From contig NZ_VOSS01000048.1 in NCBI RefSeq assembly GCF_007997035.1, positions 1 to 38,987 on the forward strand: 38,987 bases of DNA, given 5' to 3'. Every line of letters begins with the position of its first letter. Within the stretch, counting starts at the first letter, position 1. The notes beneath the pieces were generated by a model. It was not told the DNA's origin. It did no database searches and worked only from the letters and a program-made list of their open reading frames with translations. The stretch comes from Ralstonia sp. TCR112 (GTDB lineage Bacteria; Pseudomonadota; Gammaproteobacteria; Burkholderiales; Burkholderiaceae). A program made the translations under genes and the position numbers. Shown here one piece after another: positions 7,491 to 15,119 of the stretch.

Positions 7491-8282
7491 ATGTCCGCGT
7501 CTGTCCCCACTGCCACCCACGCACACCCGCTTTCCGACGAGCAGCAAGCCTTCTTCAAGGAGCATGGCTACGTCGTGTTGCGCGGGTTCGTCAGCCAGCA
7601 GGTGAGCGCCGCGTTGCTTGCGGCCGCGCAGGATGGGCTGGCCCGCGCTGCGGCGCCGGTGGAGCTGGAAACCGACGTCGGCTACGCCGGGGCGCCCCCT
7701 TCGCGCGAGGCCGAGGGAGGCCACACGGTGCGCCGTCTGCTCGACGCGGATTCGCGCGGCACCCCTTATACGGAATGGGCGCGCGACCCGCGCGTGGCCG
7801 CCGCGATTGCGCAACTGATCGGGAGCCCCGTGCACCTTTCGCTCGCGCACCACAACTGCGTGATGACGAAGCACCCGGCGTTTGGCACCGCCACGCATTG
7901 GCACCGCGACAGCCGTTACTGGTCGTTCGCGCGCAATGAGCTGGTGTCGTCGTGGCTGGCTCTGGTGGAAGAAACGGTCGACAACGGTTGTCTGTGGGTG
8001 ATTCCCGGTAGCCACACGCTCGATTTGCCCGCCGACCGGTTCGACGCCAAGCTGTTCCTGCGCCAGGACCTGCCGGAAAACCGCGCGCTGATCGATACAG
8101 CGCGCCCCGTCCCGCTGCTCCCCGGCGACGTGCTGCTCTTTCATTGCAACACCTTCCATGCGGCCCGCGCCAACCAGACGGGCGCGGTCAAATTCTCGGC
8201 AGTGTTTACGTATTACGGCCCCGATAACCATCCGCTGCCCGGTACACGCTCGTCTGCGCGTCCCGATCCGCTGGTCGGTTGA
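7491..8282 (+). CDS. phytanoyl-CoA dioxygenase (PhyH) family protein
   Basis: A 263-residue Fe(II)/2-oxoglutarate-dependent oxygenase of the PhyH family. The iron triad is visible as His138 and Asp140 (in His-Trp-His-Arg-Asp) with distal His223 (in Phe-His-Cys-Asn-Thr-Phe-His). Downstream Arg226 and Asn228 lie where 2-oxoglutarate contacts are expected. Pro-Gly-Ser-His before the distal half is also typical. There is no signal peptide, so it is probably cytosolic. The ATG at 7491 has no clear Shine-Dalgarno; a TACACT -10-like element at 7449-7454 would give a short leader. It is not in an obvious operon. Substrates in this family range from acyl-CoAs to small natural products, so the substrate is unknown. 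Confidence 0.87.
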   Translation: MSASVPTATHAHPLSDEQQAFFKEHGYVVLRGFVSQQVSAALLAAAQDGLARAAAPVELETDVGYAGAPPSREAEGGHTVRRLLDADSRGTPYTEWARDPRVAAAIAQLIGSPVHLSLAHHNCVMTKHPAFGTATHWHRDSRYWSFARNELVSSWLALVEETVDNGCLWVIPGSHTLDLPADRFDAKLFLRQDLPENRALIDTARPVPLLPGDVLLFHCNTFHAARANQTGAVKFSAVFTYYGPDNHPLPGTRSSARPDPLVG

Positions 8283-8379
8283 GGTGCGCCCTCCCCCATT
8301 TGTAGGTGAGCGGCGGACAGATTTGTGTCACGTGCCTTTGTTAAGGTGGTCCTCCAACGATCAACAACGGGGAACCACA

Positions 8380-8601
8380 ATGCCGATTCAGGAAGTGACA
8401 CATGGTGCGCATGTCATCTTCGTTGATCCGCTGCAACGCGATGATCATCGCTGGACGGCCCGTTTCCAGATTTGCCGCGCTGGCCATATCGTCTGCGACT
8501 GGGAAGACGTTGAAATGCCCGAGGGGTTCATCTCCGCCCAGCTCGCCTTGAGCGCCAGCGTGCTGCTGGCCGACCACCGGTTGTCGAGCTTGCCGCATTA
8601 G
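8380..8601 (+). CDS. 73-residue hypothetical protein
   Basis: A short gene with its own intergenic leader and its own terminator, which argues for a real transcript. ATG at 8380 follows a GGGGAA ribosome-binding sequence at 8369-8374. The product is acidic to neutral, has a His/Asp-rich start, two Cys (in Gln-Ile-Cys-Arg and Ile-Val-Cys-Asp-Trp-Glu-Asp), no signal peptide and an Ala/Leu-rich C-terminal helix. I recognise no family. An open frame continues upstream in the same phase through the end of the PhyH gene, but those residues look like a shadow frame. Confidence 0.6.
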   Translation: MPIQEVTHGAHVIFVDPLQRDDHRWTARFQICRAGHIVCDWEDVEMPEGFISAQLALSASVLLADHRLSSLPH

Positions 8602-8618
8602 CCGCCGACACCACGTCA

Positions 8619-8644
8619 CGCCCGCCCCCTCCGGCGGGCGTTTT
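8619..8644 (+). terminator. Rho-independent terminator
   Basis: CGCCCGCC (8619-8626) pairs perfectly with GGCGGGCG (8633-8640) over a 6-base loop and is followed at once by TTTT. It lies 18 bases after the stop of the 73-residue protein and is the clearest intrinsic terminator in the window. Confidence 0.85.
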
Positions 8645-8781
8645 AGTCTGCACGTCCGGCGTGATCCGTTCCAATGCTCGTGATCCATTCATCGCCCGCA
8701 AGCGACCGTTTGCGCCCCGGCGCCCGCACTTCGTCGCATGCGCGCTGACCGGCACAGCGCGCGCCCCTACATTGCCTCCTG

Positions 8782-8810
8782 ATCGCCGGCCGATCAACGC
8801 ATCGCCGGCC
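8782..8810. repeat. direct repeats before DUF2141 gene
   Basis: ATCGCCGGCC occurs at 8782-8791 and again at 8801-8810, 19 bp apart, just before the ribosome-binding site. The first copy sits in GATCG-N5-CGATC. A further pair, TGATCC at 8662 and 8681, is also 19 bp apart. These may be regulator sites; no regulator is proposed. Confidence 0.3.
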
Positions 8811-8825
8811 ACTCAGGAGACCTTC

Positions 8826-9266
8826 ATGACAGCCATGTTTTCTCTGCCGCGCATTGCGCTGGCCCTGGTGGTGACGACGCTTGCCGCAAGCGCATTCGCC
8901 GTGACGCTGACTGTAGTGGTGGAGGGCGCACAAGGGCACCAAGGCGCGGTGCGCGCCGCGATGTTCCACGACACCGCCGGTTGGCTGAAGCCCGATTCGG
9001 CCGTCCGTGCCGACATTGCCGCGCTCGAAAGCGTGTCCGGCAGCAACGTCACCTTCGTCTATCCGGATCTGCCGGCGGGGCGCTACGCGTTGTCGGTCTT
9101 CCATGACGCCAACAACGACGGCAAACTTGGCACCAACCCGGCCGGCATTCCCATCGAGCCTTACGGCTTCAGTCGTGATGCTCGTGGCCGTTTCGGGCCG
9201 CCCGCATTTGACGATGCCGCCATCGACGTGCAGGGCGACCAGCGCGTGACGATTCACTTGCACTGA
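8826..9266 (+). CDS. DUF2141 family exported protein
   Basis: A 146-residue secreted protein of the DUF2141 family. It has a signal peptide (hydrophobic residues 7-23, cleavage probably after Ser-Ala-Phe-Ala) and a beta-sandwich-like mature domain. Family signs are the Asp-Leu-Pro-Ala-Gly-Arg-Tyr-Ala motif, His-Asp-Ala-Asn-Asn-Asp-Gly-Lys-Leu (which looks like a calcium-type loop), and Pro-Tyr-Gly-Phe-Ser followed by Gly-Pro-Pro-Ala-Phe. ATG at 8826 is preceded by AGGAGA. The carotenoid-oxygenase gene starts 19 bases after its stop, so the two are probably one operon. The biochemical role of the family is not established. DUF2141 genes are often seen near carotenoid or isoprenoid genes, which fits this pairing. 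Confidence 0.85.
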   Translation: MTAMFSLPRIALALVVTTLAASAFAVTLTVVVEGAQGHQGAVRAAMFHDTAGWLKPDSAVRADIAALESVSGSNVTFVYPDLPAGRYALSVFHDANNDGKLGTNPAGIPIEPYGFSRDARGRFGPPAFDDAAIDVQGDQRVTIHLH

Positions 9267-9285
9267 TGCTGAGCGAGGGCCCGTC

Positions 9286-10812
9286 ATGCAACGCCGATTC
9301 TTCATTGCGGCCTTGGGCGCCGCACCCTTTGGCTTGACTCTGACCGACGTAATGGCCGCCACCCCGGACGCTTGGGCTGCCGGGTTTGCAGTGGCACGCG
9401 CGCAATACCCGTGGCTGGCAGGCTACCAAGGCGTCAACGCCGACATGCCGACTCGCGCACTGAAGGTGGAGGGCGTCTTTCCGCCTGCGTTGCGCGGCGC
9501 CTTTTATCGAAACGGCCCGGCGCGGCATGAGATCGGCGGTGTGCGTTATCACCATCTGTTTGATGGCGACGGCATGATCCAGCGCTACGACATCAGCGAG
9601 CAGGGCGTGACACATCGCGGCGTGTTCGTGCGTACCGACAAGTTCATCGCCGACACCACCGCCGGCCGGCCGTTGCGGGCGACGTTCGGTACTGCCAACC
9701 CCGACATGGAGCCGGTCGCCTCGCCCGACAGCATCAACGTTGCCAACACCAGCCTGGTAATGCACGGCGACGAGATGCTCGCGCTGTGGGAAGGCGGCTC
9801 GGCCACGCGTGTCGATCCGGATTCGCTGCGTACGCTGGGTGTGCAGACCTGGCGCGACGACTACAGGGGCATGCCGTTTTCCGCCCATCCCAGGGTCGAA
9901 CCTGACGGCACGCTGTGGAATTTTGGCGTGAGCAGCGTGGCCGGTCTGCTCACCGTCTATTGCATAGGCGCGGACGGTGCGCTCAAGCGCGTGGAGTCCA
10001 TCAAGGTGCCGGACGTGGCGATGGTGCACGACTTTGCCGTGACGCAGCGCCACCTGGTGTTTCTGCTGCCGCCGTTCGTGTACGACCTTGAACGCTCGCA
10101 CGCCGGCATGTCGTTTCTCGATTCACATGTGTGGCGGCCGGAGCTGGGCATGCGCGTGCTGGTACTGGACAAGGACGACGTCACGCGCATGCGCTGGCTG
10201 CAGTTGCCGGCGGGCTTTGTCTTCCACCTGGGCAATGCGTGGTCGTCGTCGGATGGACAGGAGATCCATTTCGATTACATCCGCTCGGACGATGCCTCGG
10301 TCGTCACCACGTCGCTGCGTGAATTGATGCGCGGGCAGATTCGCCCGTCCCCTGGCGCGCGTCTCACGCAAGTGCGTCTGAATCTGCGAACGGGTCGCGC
10401 CGAGCAGTTCAGCACCGACCACGTTGCCGAATTTCCGAAGATCGACTCGCGGCGCACCGCACAGCGTCATCGCGCGCTGTTCATGGTGGCTCAAACGGCG
10501 CCGTCGTCGAATGGCAGCCCGCAGGCGCTCCACGGCTTTGACACCGTCATGCGCGTCGATACGGATTCGGGGCGGGTCCAGCAGTACCGCTTCGGGCACC
10601 GCACGCTGGTGGAAGAACACGTGTTCGTGCCGGCATCGGCCAGCGCCCGTGAAGGCGAGGGCTGGCTGATCGGCACGGTGTTCGATGTGGATGCCGGCAG
10701 CACCAGGCTGACGGCGTTCGATGCGCACAATGTTTCAGCGGGGCCCGTCGCCATGGCAAGCCTGAACGGCGTGGCGCCGCTCGGGCTGCATGGATTGTTT
10801 CGCGCGGCTTAA
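9286..10812 (+). CDS. carotenoid-cleavage-type oxygenase (RPE65/CCD family)
   Basis: A 508-residue non-haem iron oxygenase of the carotenoid/stilbene cleavage family. The four iron-binding His, one per propeller blade, are visible as His201 (Ala-His-Pro), His248 (Val-His-Asp-Phe), His314 (Phe-His-Leu-Gly-Asn) and His502 (Leu-His-Gly) near the C-terminus. Other family motifs are Tyr-Arg-Asn-Gly-Pro and Phe-Asp-Gly-Asp-Gly. Residues 1-25 start with Arg-Arg-Phe-Phe and a hydrophobic stretch, so a Tat-type or twin-Arg-like export signal is likely, which is unusual for a cytosolic-type fold. The gene shares an operon with the DUF2141 protein. Substrate could be an apocarotenoid or a lignin-derived stilbene; no carotenoid genes are in the window. 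The stop codon lies in a 9-bp tandem repeat. Confidence 0.9.
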   Translation: MQRRFFIAALGAAPFGLTLTDVMAATPDAWAAGFAVARAQYPWLAGYQGVNADMPTRALKVEGVFPPALRGAFYRNGPARHEIGGVRYHHLFDGDGMIQRYDISEQGVTHRGVFVRTDKFIADTTAGRPLRATFGTANPDMEPVASPDSINVANTSLVMHGDEMLALWEGGSATRVDPDSLRTLGVQTWRDDYRGMPFSAHPRVEPDGTLWNFGVSSVAGLLTVYCIGADGALKRVESIKVPDVAMVHDFAVTQRHLVFLLPPFVYDLERSHAGMSFLDSHVWRPELGMRVLVLDKDDVTRMRWLQLPAGFVFHLGNAWSSSDGQEIHFDYIRSDDASVVTTSLRELMRGQIRPSPGARLTQVRLNLRTGRAEQFSTDHVAEFPKIDSRRTAQRHRALFMVAQTAPSSNGSPQALHGFDTVMRVDTDSGRVQQYRFGHRTLVEEHVFVPASASAREGEGWLIGTVFDVDAGSTRLTAFDAHNVSAGPVAMASLNGVAPLGLHGLFRAA

Positions 10813-10860
10813 AGGGGTTAAAGGGGTTAAAGGGGTTAAAGGGCTTAAAGGGCTTAAAGC
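10809..10860 (+). repeat. 9-bp tandem repeat carrying reiterated stop codons
   Basis: Five full 9-bp units (three TTAAAGGGG, one TTAAAGGGC and a second TTAAAGGGC) run from 10809 to 10853, then a partial unit TTAAAGC. Because the period is nine, each unit puts another TAA in the frame of the oxygenase gene (10810, 10819, 10828, 10837, 10846, 10855). The repeat ends 10 bases before the stop of the convergent M20 peptidase gene. Confidence 0.9.
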
Positions 10861-10869
10861 GGCCGCCTG

Positions 10870-12441
10870 TCAGAGCGGGTGCGTCAGCAGGCCGTAGATC
10901 GTTCGCACGCCGCTCACGTAGTTGCCCATCCGCAGGTTCTCGTTGGCGGCATGCTGGTTGTTATCGGCATTGACCAGAGGAATGATCGCGAACGGCACCT
11001 GCAGCACGCCAACGATTTCCGCTGTGGGCACCGTCCCGCCCATCATGCGGATGCGGACCGGCGCCGGATTGGCGCCAAAGGTGTCGGTCAGCGACTTGTA
11101 GGCCCATGTGCCCACTGCCGAGTCGATGGGTGAACCCGCGGCATCCGCGCCCTCGCTCTGATACGTGAAGGTGGCCAGCTTGTCGTAGCGGCTGCGCTCT
11201 TCGTCGGTCGGGGCGTTCTTGACGAGGTGGTAGCCCTGGCGCTCGATATGCTGCTCGATCAGCTTGCCGAGGTAGCCTGCGGTGGAGTCGGGCGTGGTGC
11301 GCAGGTCCAGTTCGGCGACGGCCTTGTCGGGCACGATGTTCGCCACCTTGTCGCCCACCGCCGCAGACGCCATGCCGCGCACGTTCAATGACGGGTACTG
11401 CATCGCCTCCTGGTAATTGGCGCCGACCTTGTCGGCATGCGCAATGCCGAGGCGCTTGTTGAGCGCTGCCTGGTCGTCGGGCACGGCGGCCATGATCTTG
11501 CGGTCGGCCTGGCTGATCTTCACGTGGTCGTAATAGCCCGGCACCGTCACCCGGCCCGCGTCGTTCTTCATCGATGCCAGCAGGTTCGCCAACTGCTGGG
11601 CTGGATTGCGGGCGTAGTTGCCGTAGTGCCCGCTGTGCAGCGGCACCTTGGCGCCGTAGACGGTGAGCCGGGCTTCGGCCGCGCCGCGATTGCCAAAGAC
11701 CAGCGTCGGCAGGTTGCTCGCGTGCATCGGGCCGTCGTGGATGACGATGGCGTCGCAGCGCAGCAGCTCGCGGTTTGCCTGCATGACCTTGCTGATCGAC
11801 GGCGAGCCTTTTTCTTCCTCGCTATCGAGAATGATCTTGACGTTGACGGCGGGCTGGCCGCCGCTGGCCTTCAGTGCATCGATGGCGGCCAGCATCATCA
11901 TGATCGGGCCCTTGTCGTCGGCGGACGAACGGCCGAATACACGCCATTCCGGATCGAGCGGGCCGCTGAACAGCTGCGCGGAGTCGATCTCTTCCCAGTT
12001 GCCTTGTGCGGTCTTGTGCTTGAGCACCGGTGTCCACGGACTCTTTTGGGCCCACTGCGCGGGAATCACCGGCTGGCCGTCGAGGTGCATGTAGAACAGC
12101 ACCGTCTTGCGCGCGCCATCCGGGTTCGGCAGCTCGGCGTAGAGCATCGGTTTGCCGTTGTTCGCCAACTGTTTTGTTGTGAAGCCGCGCTTGCGGAACG
12201 CCTGCTCCAGCCAGTCGGCATTCTTGCGGACATCTTCCGGCACGATGGCGTCGTTGGGCAGGGAGAGCAGCTCGAAGTATTCGCGGTAGGTGGCCTGCGC
12301 ATGGCGTTCGGCGTCTGCAGCAGAGAGTTCGGCGGCGCAAGCGAGGCCGGAAGCTCCGAGCATGAGGGCCGGCACCAACGCCAGAAGGCGACGGCAAACG
12401 CGGGGGACGGCAGATGAACGTGCTGCTTGCTGAAGGGGCAT
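10870..12441 (-). CDS. exported M20 family metallopeptidase
   Basis: A 523-residue zinc peptidase of the M20 (glutamate carboxypeptidase/dipeptidase) family. The signal peptide spans about residues 14-37 (Arg-rich, then a hydrophobic core ending Leu-Ala-Cys-Ala-Ala), so the enzyme is periplasmic. Metal-binding and catalytic motifs appear in order: Met-His-Leu-Asp-Gly-Gln, Gly-Arg-Ser-Ser-Ala-Asp-Asp-Lys-Gly, Asp-Ser-Glu-Glu-Glu-Lys-Gly, and a late His in Asn-Gln-His-Ala-Ala-Asn-Glu. The frame is open to 12540, but the ATG at 12441 has GGAG at a good distance and gives the signal peptide. It is divergent from the LysR gene, which probably controls it through the box between them. It likely hydrolyses small peptides or acyl-amino acids; the true substrate is unknown. 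Confidence 0.9.
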   Translation of the reverse strand: MPLQQAARSSAVPRVCRRLLALVPALMLGASGLACAAELSAADAERHAQATYREYFELLSLPNDAIVPEDVRKNADWLEQAFRKRGFTTKQLANNGKPMLYAELPNPDGARKTVLFYMHLDGQPVIPAQWAQKSPWTPVLKHKTAQGNWEEIDSAQLFSGPLDPEWRVFGRSSADDKGPIMMMLAAIDALKASGGQPAVNVKIILDSEEEKGSPSISKVMQANRELLRCDAIVIHDGPMHASNLPTLVFGNRGAAEARLTVYGAKVPLHSGHYGNYARNPAQQLANLLASMKNDAGRVTVPGYYDHVKISQADRKIMAAVPDDQAALNKRLGIAHADKVGANYQEAMQYPSLNVRGMASAAVGDKVANIVPDKAVAELDLRTTPDSTAGYLGKLIEQHIERQGYHLVKNAPTDEERSRYDKLATFTYQSEGADAAGSPIDSAVGTWAYKSLTDTFGANPAPVRIRMMGGTVPTAEIVGVLQVPFAIIPLVNADNNQHAANENLRMGNYVSGVRTIYGLLTHPL

Positions 12442-12523
12442 CAGGACACTCCGCTGGTCGAACAGTTCCGCATGAGTCTGCGCAACCCATACCTTTTTGA
12501 CCATTAGAATTTTCTTGGGATAT

Positions 12524-12542
12524 CTTTGCGTTTCATGCAAAG
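12524..12542. promoter_or_regulatory. LysR-type box between M20 peptidase and LysR genes
   Basis: CTTTGC-N7-GCAAAG is a perfect 6-bp-arm inverted repeat and contains the classic T-N11-A core (T at 12527, A at 12539). It lies 27 bp before the LysR start and about 82 bp before the M20 start, a usual place for a shared activator/autoregulator site. Confidence 0.7.
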
Positions 12543-12569
12543 CAGAAGGGCCGCGCGCCTACGTCGCCT

Positions 12570-13487
12570 ATGTCATCTCATCGCCTGCAGGAGACGTCCC
12601 TCCGCTATTTTCTGGAGGTCGTGCGGACTGGCTCGTTGACGGAGGCGGCCGCGCGACTGCATGTCAGCGCCTCGGCCATCAGCCGCCAAGTGGCAATGCT
12701 TGAAGAGCTGTTGGGCGTGCCGCTGTTCGAGCGTCAGCCGCGCGGTATGCGGCCCAGCGCCGCCGGCGAACTGCTTGCCGCGCATGCCTTGCGCGGGGCG
12801 CTGGAGGCAGAGCGCGTGGTCTCGGATATCCAACGCCTGCAAGGGCTGCAGCGCGGCCGCGTGCGCATTGCGTGTTCCGATGGCTTTGCGATCGAGTTTG
12901 TGCCGCGCGCCATCGTGGCGTTTCGCGAGCGCCATCCGGGCATTCAGTTCGACCTGCGAGCCGAAGAGCCCATGCGCGTGACCGAGGCTGTCCTGCGTGG
13001 CGATGTGGACATCGGCCTGACCTACAGCCGCGCCGCCGTGCACGGCATTCGCGTGGCGTATCAGCAGCGTGGCTCGGTGTTTGCCATCATGCGGCCCGAC
13101 CACCCGCTGGCGAAGTTCAGCAGCGTGACGCTGGCGCAGATGCATCCATTTCCGATCGCGCTTTCCGGGCCGGACAACACGGTGCGCCAGTTGTTCGACA
13201 TGGGCTGCAGTCAACGCGGGCTCGTGTTCGAGCCGGTGCTGGTCAGCAACCGCTTCGATGGGCTGTTGAGTTTCGTGCTGCAAGGCGGCGGCTTGGGCAT
13301 TGCCGGGGAAATCACCGTGCGCGAGCGCGTGCGGCGCGGTGAACTGCATGCCGCGGAGATCCGCGAGCGCGGCATGCGTGGGCGGACCGTGGAACTGCAG
13401 ACCCTGGCGGGCCGCACCTTGCCCGAGGTGGTGCGGGTGTTTCTGGACTTCCTGCGCGAGGCGCTGCCGGAGCAGCCCCCGCGCTAA
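12570..13487 (+). CDS. LysR family transcriptional regulator
   Basis: A 305-residue LysR-type regulator. The N-terminal winged helix-turn-helix (about residues 8-66) shows Ser-Leu-Thr-Glu-Ala-Ala-Ala-Arg-Leu-His-Val-Ser-Ala-Ser-Ala-Ile-Ser-Arg and the Leu-Phe-Glu-Arg wing. The rest is the periplasmic-binding-like effector domain, including the Gly-Asp-Val-Asp-Ile-Gly segment. It is transcribed away from the M20 peptidase gene, with a T-N11-A inverted repeat in the gap. This arrangement predicts autoregulation and control of the peptidase, perhaps with a peptide or amino acid as effector. The 3' end converges on the amn gene. Regulator family is certain, ligand unknown. Confidence 0.93.
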   Translation: MSSHRLQETSLRYFLEVVRTGSLTEAAARLHVSASAISRQVAMLEELLGVPLFERQPRGMRPSAAGELLAAHALRGALEAERVVSDIQRLQGLQRGRVRIACSDGFAIEFVPRAIVAFRERHPGIQFDLRAEEPMRVTEAVLRGDVDIGLTYSRAAVHGIRVAYQQRGSVFAIMRPDHPLAKFSSVTLAQMHPFPIALSGPDNTVRQLFDMGCSQRGLVFEPVLVSNRFDGLLSFVLQGGGLGIAGEITVRERVRRGELHAAEIRERGMRGRTVELQTLAGRTLPEVVRVFLDFLREALPEQPPR

Positions 13488-13513
13488 TCGGCGCTAATCG
13501 GTGCTCACCCGCG

Positions 13514-14995
13514 CTATCGGAACGCGGGTTCGTCAAAGCTGCGCAGCTTGCGCGAGTGCAGCGCTTCAACGCCGCTTTCGCGCAACAGGCGCACGGCCTC
13601 CATGCCGATGTCCAAGTGCTGGCTGACACGCTGGCGGTAGAACAGGTTGGCCATGCCGCGCAGCTTCAGTTCGCCGTGCAGCGGCTTGTCCGACACGCAC
13701 AGCAGGGTGCCGTAGGGCACGCGCAGGCGGAAGCCGTTGGCGGCAATGGTCGCGCTTTCCATGTCGATGGCAATGGCGCGCGACTGGTTGAAGCGGCTGT
13801 ACAGCGCCTGGTACTTCAGCTCCCAGTTGCGGTCGTCGGTGGAGACCACCGTGCCGGTGCGCATGCGCGATTTCATGTCGGCGCCCGAGAGCCCCGTGAT
13901 GCGCGCCACAGCTTCCTGCAGCGCCACCTGGATCTCTGCGATGGGCGGCACGGGCACCCACGGTGGCAGGTCCTGGTCGAGCACGTGGTCGTCGCGCACA
14001 TACGCGTGGGCGAGCACGTAGTCGCCGAGCTGCTGCGAGCGGCGCAGGCCGCCGCAGTGGCCGATCATCATCCAGCAGTGCGGACGCAGCACGGCCAGGT
14101 GATCGGTGATGGTCTTGGCGTTAGACGGGCCCACGCCGATGTTCACCAGCGTCACGCCCAGGCGGTCTTCGCGCACCAGGTGGTAGGCCGGCATCTGCGG
14201 GAGGCCCTTGATGCGGTGCGAATCGTCCGGTGCCGGCGTGCCGAGTTCGTGTTCGGTGTCGCCGGGCTCGACAAAGCGGATGTAGCCCTCGTCGTTGCCG
14301 TCCTCCATCAGCTTGCGGCCGAGGGCGGCAAACTCGTCGACATAGCGCTGGTAATTGGTGAACAGCACGAAGCGCTGGAAGTGCTTCGGGTGCGTGGCGG
14401 TGTAGTGGTACAGGCGCTGCAGGGCCAGGTCGACGCGCTCGGCCGTGAACATCGACAGCGGTTGCGGTTCGTCGCCAATCGGGCGGTATGTGCCGTTGGC
14501 GATGGAATCGTCGATCTGCGCAAGGTCGGGCAGCGTGAACGCGCCGCCCAGCGCGCGCGCCTGTTCCGGCGTGATGTCCACCGTCGACGCTTCCACCACG
14601 AACGGCAGCGGAATCGGCCGGTTGCTCACGCCCACCACGACGGGGCTGTTGTGATAGTGCAGCAGGCGCTCGATCTGCACGCGGTAGTAATCACGGAACA
14701 AGTCCGGCCGCGTGAGCGTCGTGCCGTACACGCCCGGATACGCCACCGTGCCCCATGCCGGCCGCGCATCGCTCACCAGCGTTTTAGGGTCGACGGTAAT
14801 GCCGAGGTACGGATAGCAGGCGGCGAGGTCTTCGCTGCAGTCCTCTCCGCGCGCAAAGGCGTGGAAGCGATCGCGGATCGCCTGCGCGGAGCGCTCGTAG
14901 ATGGCGGTGATGCGCTCGACGGCAGTGTTGGCGTCGGTGCAGATCGCCAGGTCGTGCGCGGGATAGAGATGGGCTGTGGCGCGGGTATCGGTCAT
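13514..14995 (-). CDS. amn: AMP nucleosidase
   Basis: A 493-residue enzyme (E. coli Amn is close to this length) that splits AMP into adenine and ribose 5-phosphate and so helps control adenylate pools. The N-terminal regulatory region is followed by a C-terminal nucleoside-phosphorylase-like domain with the ribose-phosphate and base-binding segments Gly-His-Cys-Gly-Gly-Leu-Arg, Asp-Tyr-Val-Leu-Ala-His-Ala-Tyr-Val-Arg-Asp-Asp and Ile-Asp-Met-Glu-Ser-Ala-Thr. The last of these carries the conserved Met-Glu pair. The frame is open to 15082, but ATG at 14995 gives family length. The leader upstream can fold into a strong stem-loop. It is divergent from the iclR-type gene and is probably its own transcript. 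Confidence 0.93.
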   Translation of the reverse strand: MTDTRATAHLYPAHDLAICTDANTAVERITAIYERSAQAIRDRFHAFARGEDCSEDLAACYPYLGITVDPKTLVSDARPAWGTVAYPGVYGTTLTRPDLFRDYYRVQIERLLHYHNSPVVVGVSNRPIPLPFVVEASTVDITPEQARALGGAFTLPDLAQIDDSIANGTYRPIGDEPQPLSMFTAERVDLALQRLYHYTATHPKHFQRFVLFTNYQRYVDEFAALGRKLMEDGNDEGYIRFVEPGDTEHELGTPAPDDSHRIKGLPQMPAYHLVREDRLGVTLVNIGVGPSNAKTITDHLAVLRPHCWMMIGHCGGLRRSQQLGDYVLAHAYVRDDHVLDQDLPPWVPVPPIAEIQVALQEAVARITGLSGADMKSRMRTGTVVSTDDRNWELKYQALYSRFNQSRAIAIDMESATIAANGFRLRVPYGTLLCVSDKPLHGELKLRGMANLFYRQRVSQHLDIGMEAVRLLRESGVEALHSRKLRSFDEPAFR

Positions 14996-15023
14996 GTGTT
15001 CGATGATACCGACGTTTTGTGAA

Positions 15024-15066
15024 CCCGAGAGGCCGGCATGCCGGGCATGGCGGGCCGTTTCTCGGG
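15024..15066 (-). promoter_or_regulatory. stem-loop in putative amn leader
   Basis: CCCGAGA (15024-15030) and TCTCGGG (15060-15066) pair perfectly and enclose a further GC-rich fold that includes the 12-bp palindrome CCGGCATGCCGG (15033-15044). If the amn transcript starts upstream of it, this would be a structured 5' leader; the transcription start is not known. Confidence 0.4.
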
Positions 15067-15093
15067 ATTTACCCGTAAACATCTTGCGACAGA

Positions 15094-15113
15094 ATTATCG
15101 ATATGCCGATAAT
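15094..15113. promoter_or_regulatory. probable IclR operator
   Basis: ATTATCG (15094-15100) and CGATAAT (15107-15113) form a perfect 7-bp inverted repeat with a 6-bp spacer, ending six bases before the start codon of the IclR-type regulator. It is AT-rich in a GC-rich region, as IclR sites often are. Autoregulation is the simplest reading; it could also affect the divergent amn gene. Confidence 0.6.
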
Positions 15114-15119
15114 GTTGTC

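Noticed and set aside
10809-10860. CRISPR-like array
   Set aside because: Units are 9 bp, contiguous and without spacers; this is a simple tandem repeat.
13481-13500. Duplicated GCGCTAATCG at the end of the LysR gene
   Set aside because: Only two copies; a small duplication with no further pattern. The nearby ACCCGCG/CGCGGGT stem overlaps the amn coding end and has no T-run.
13556-15022. 488-residue plus-strand frame opposite amn
   Set aside because: It is an antisense shadow of AMP nucleosidase with no recognisable fold.
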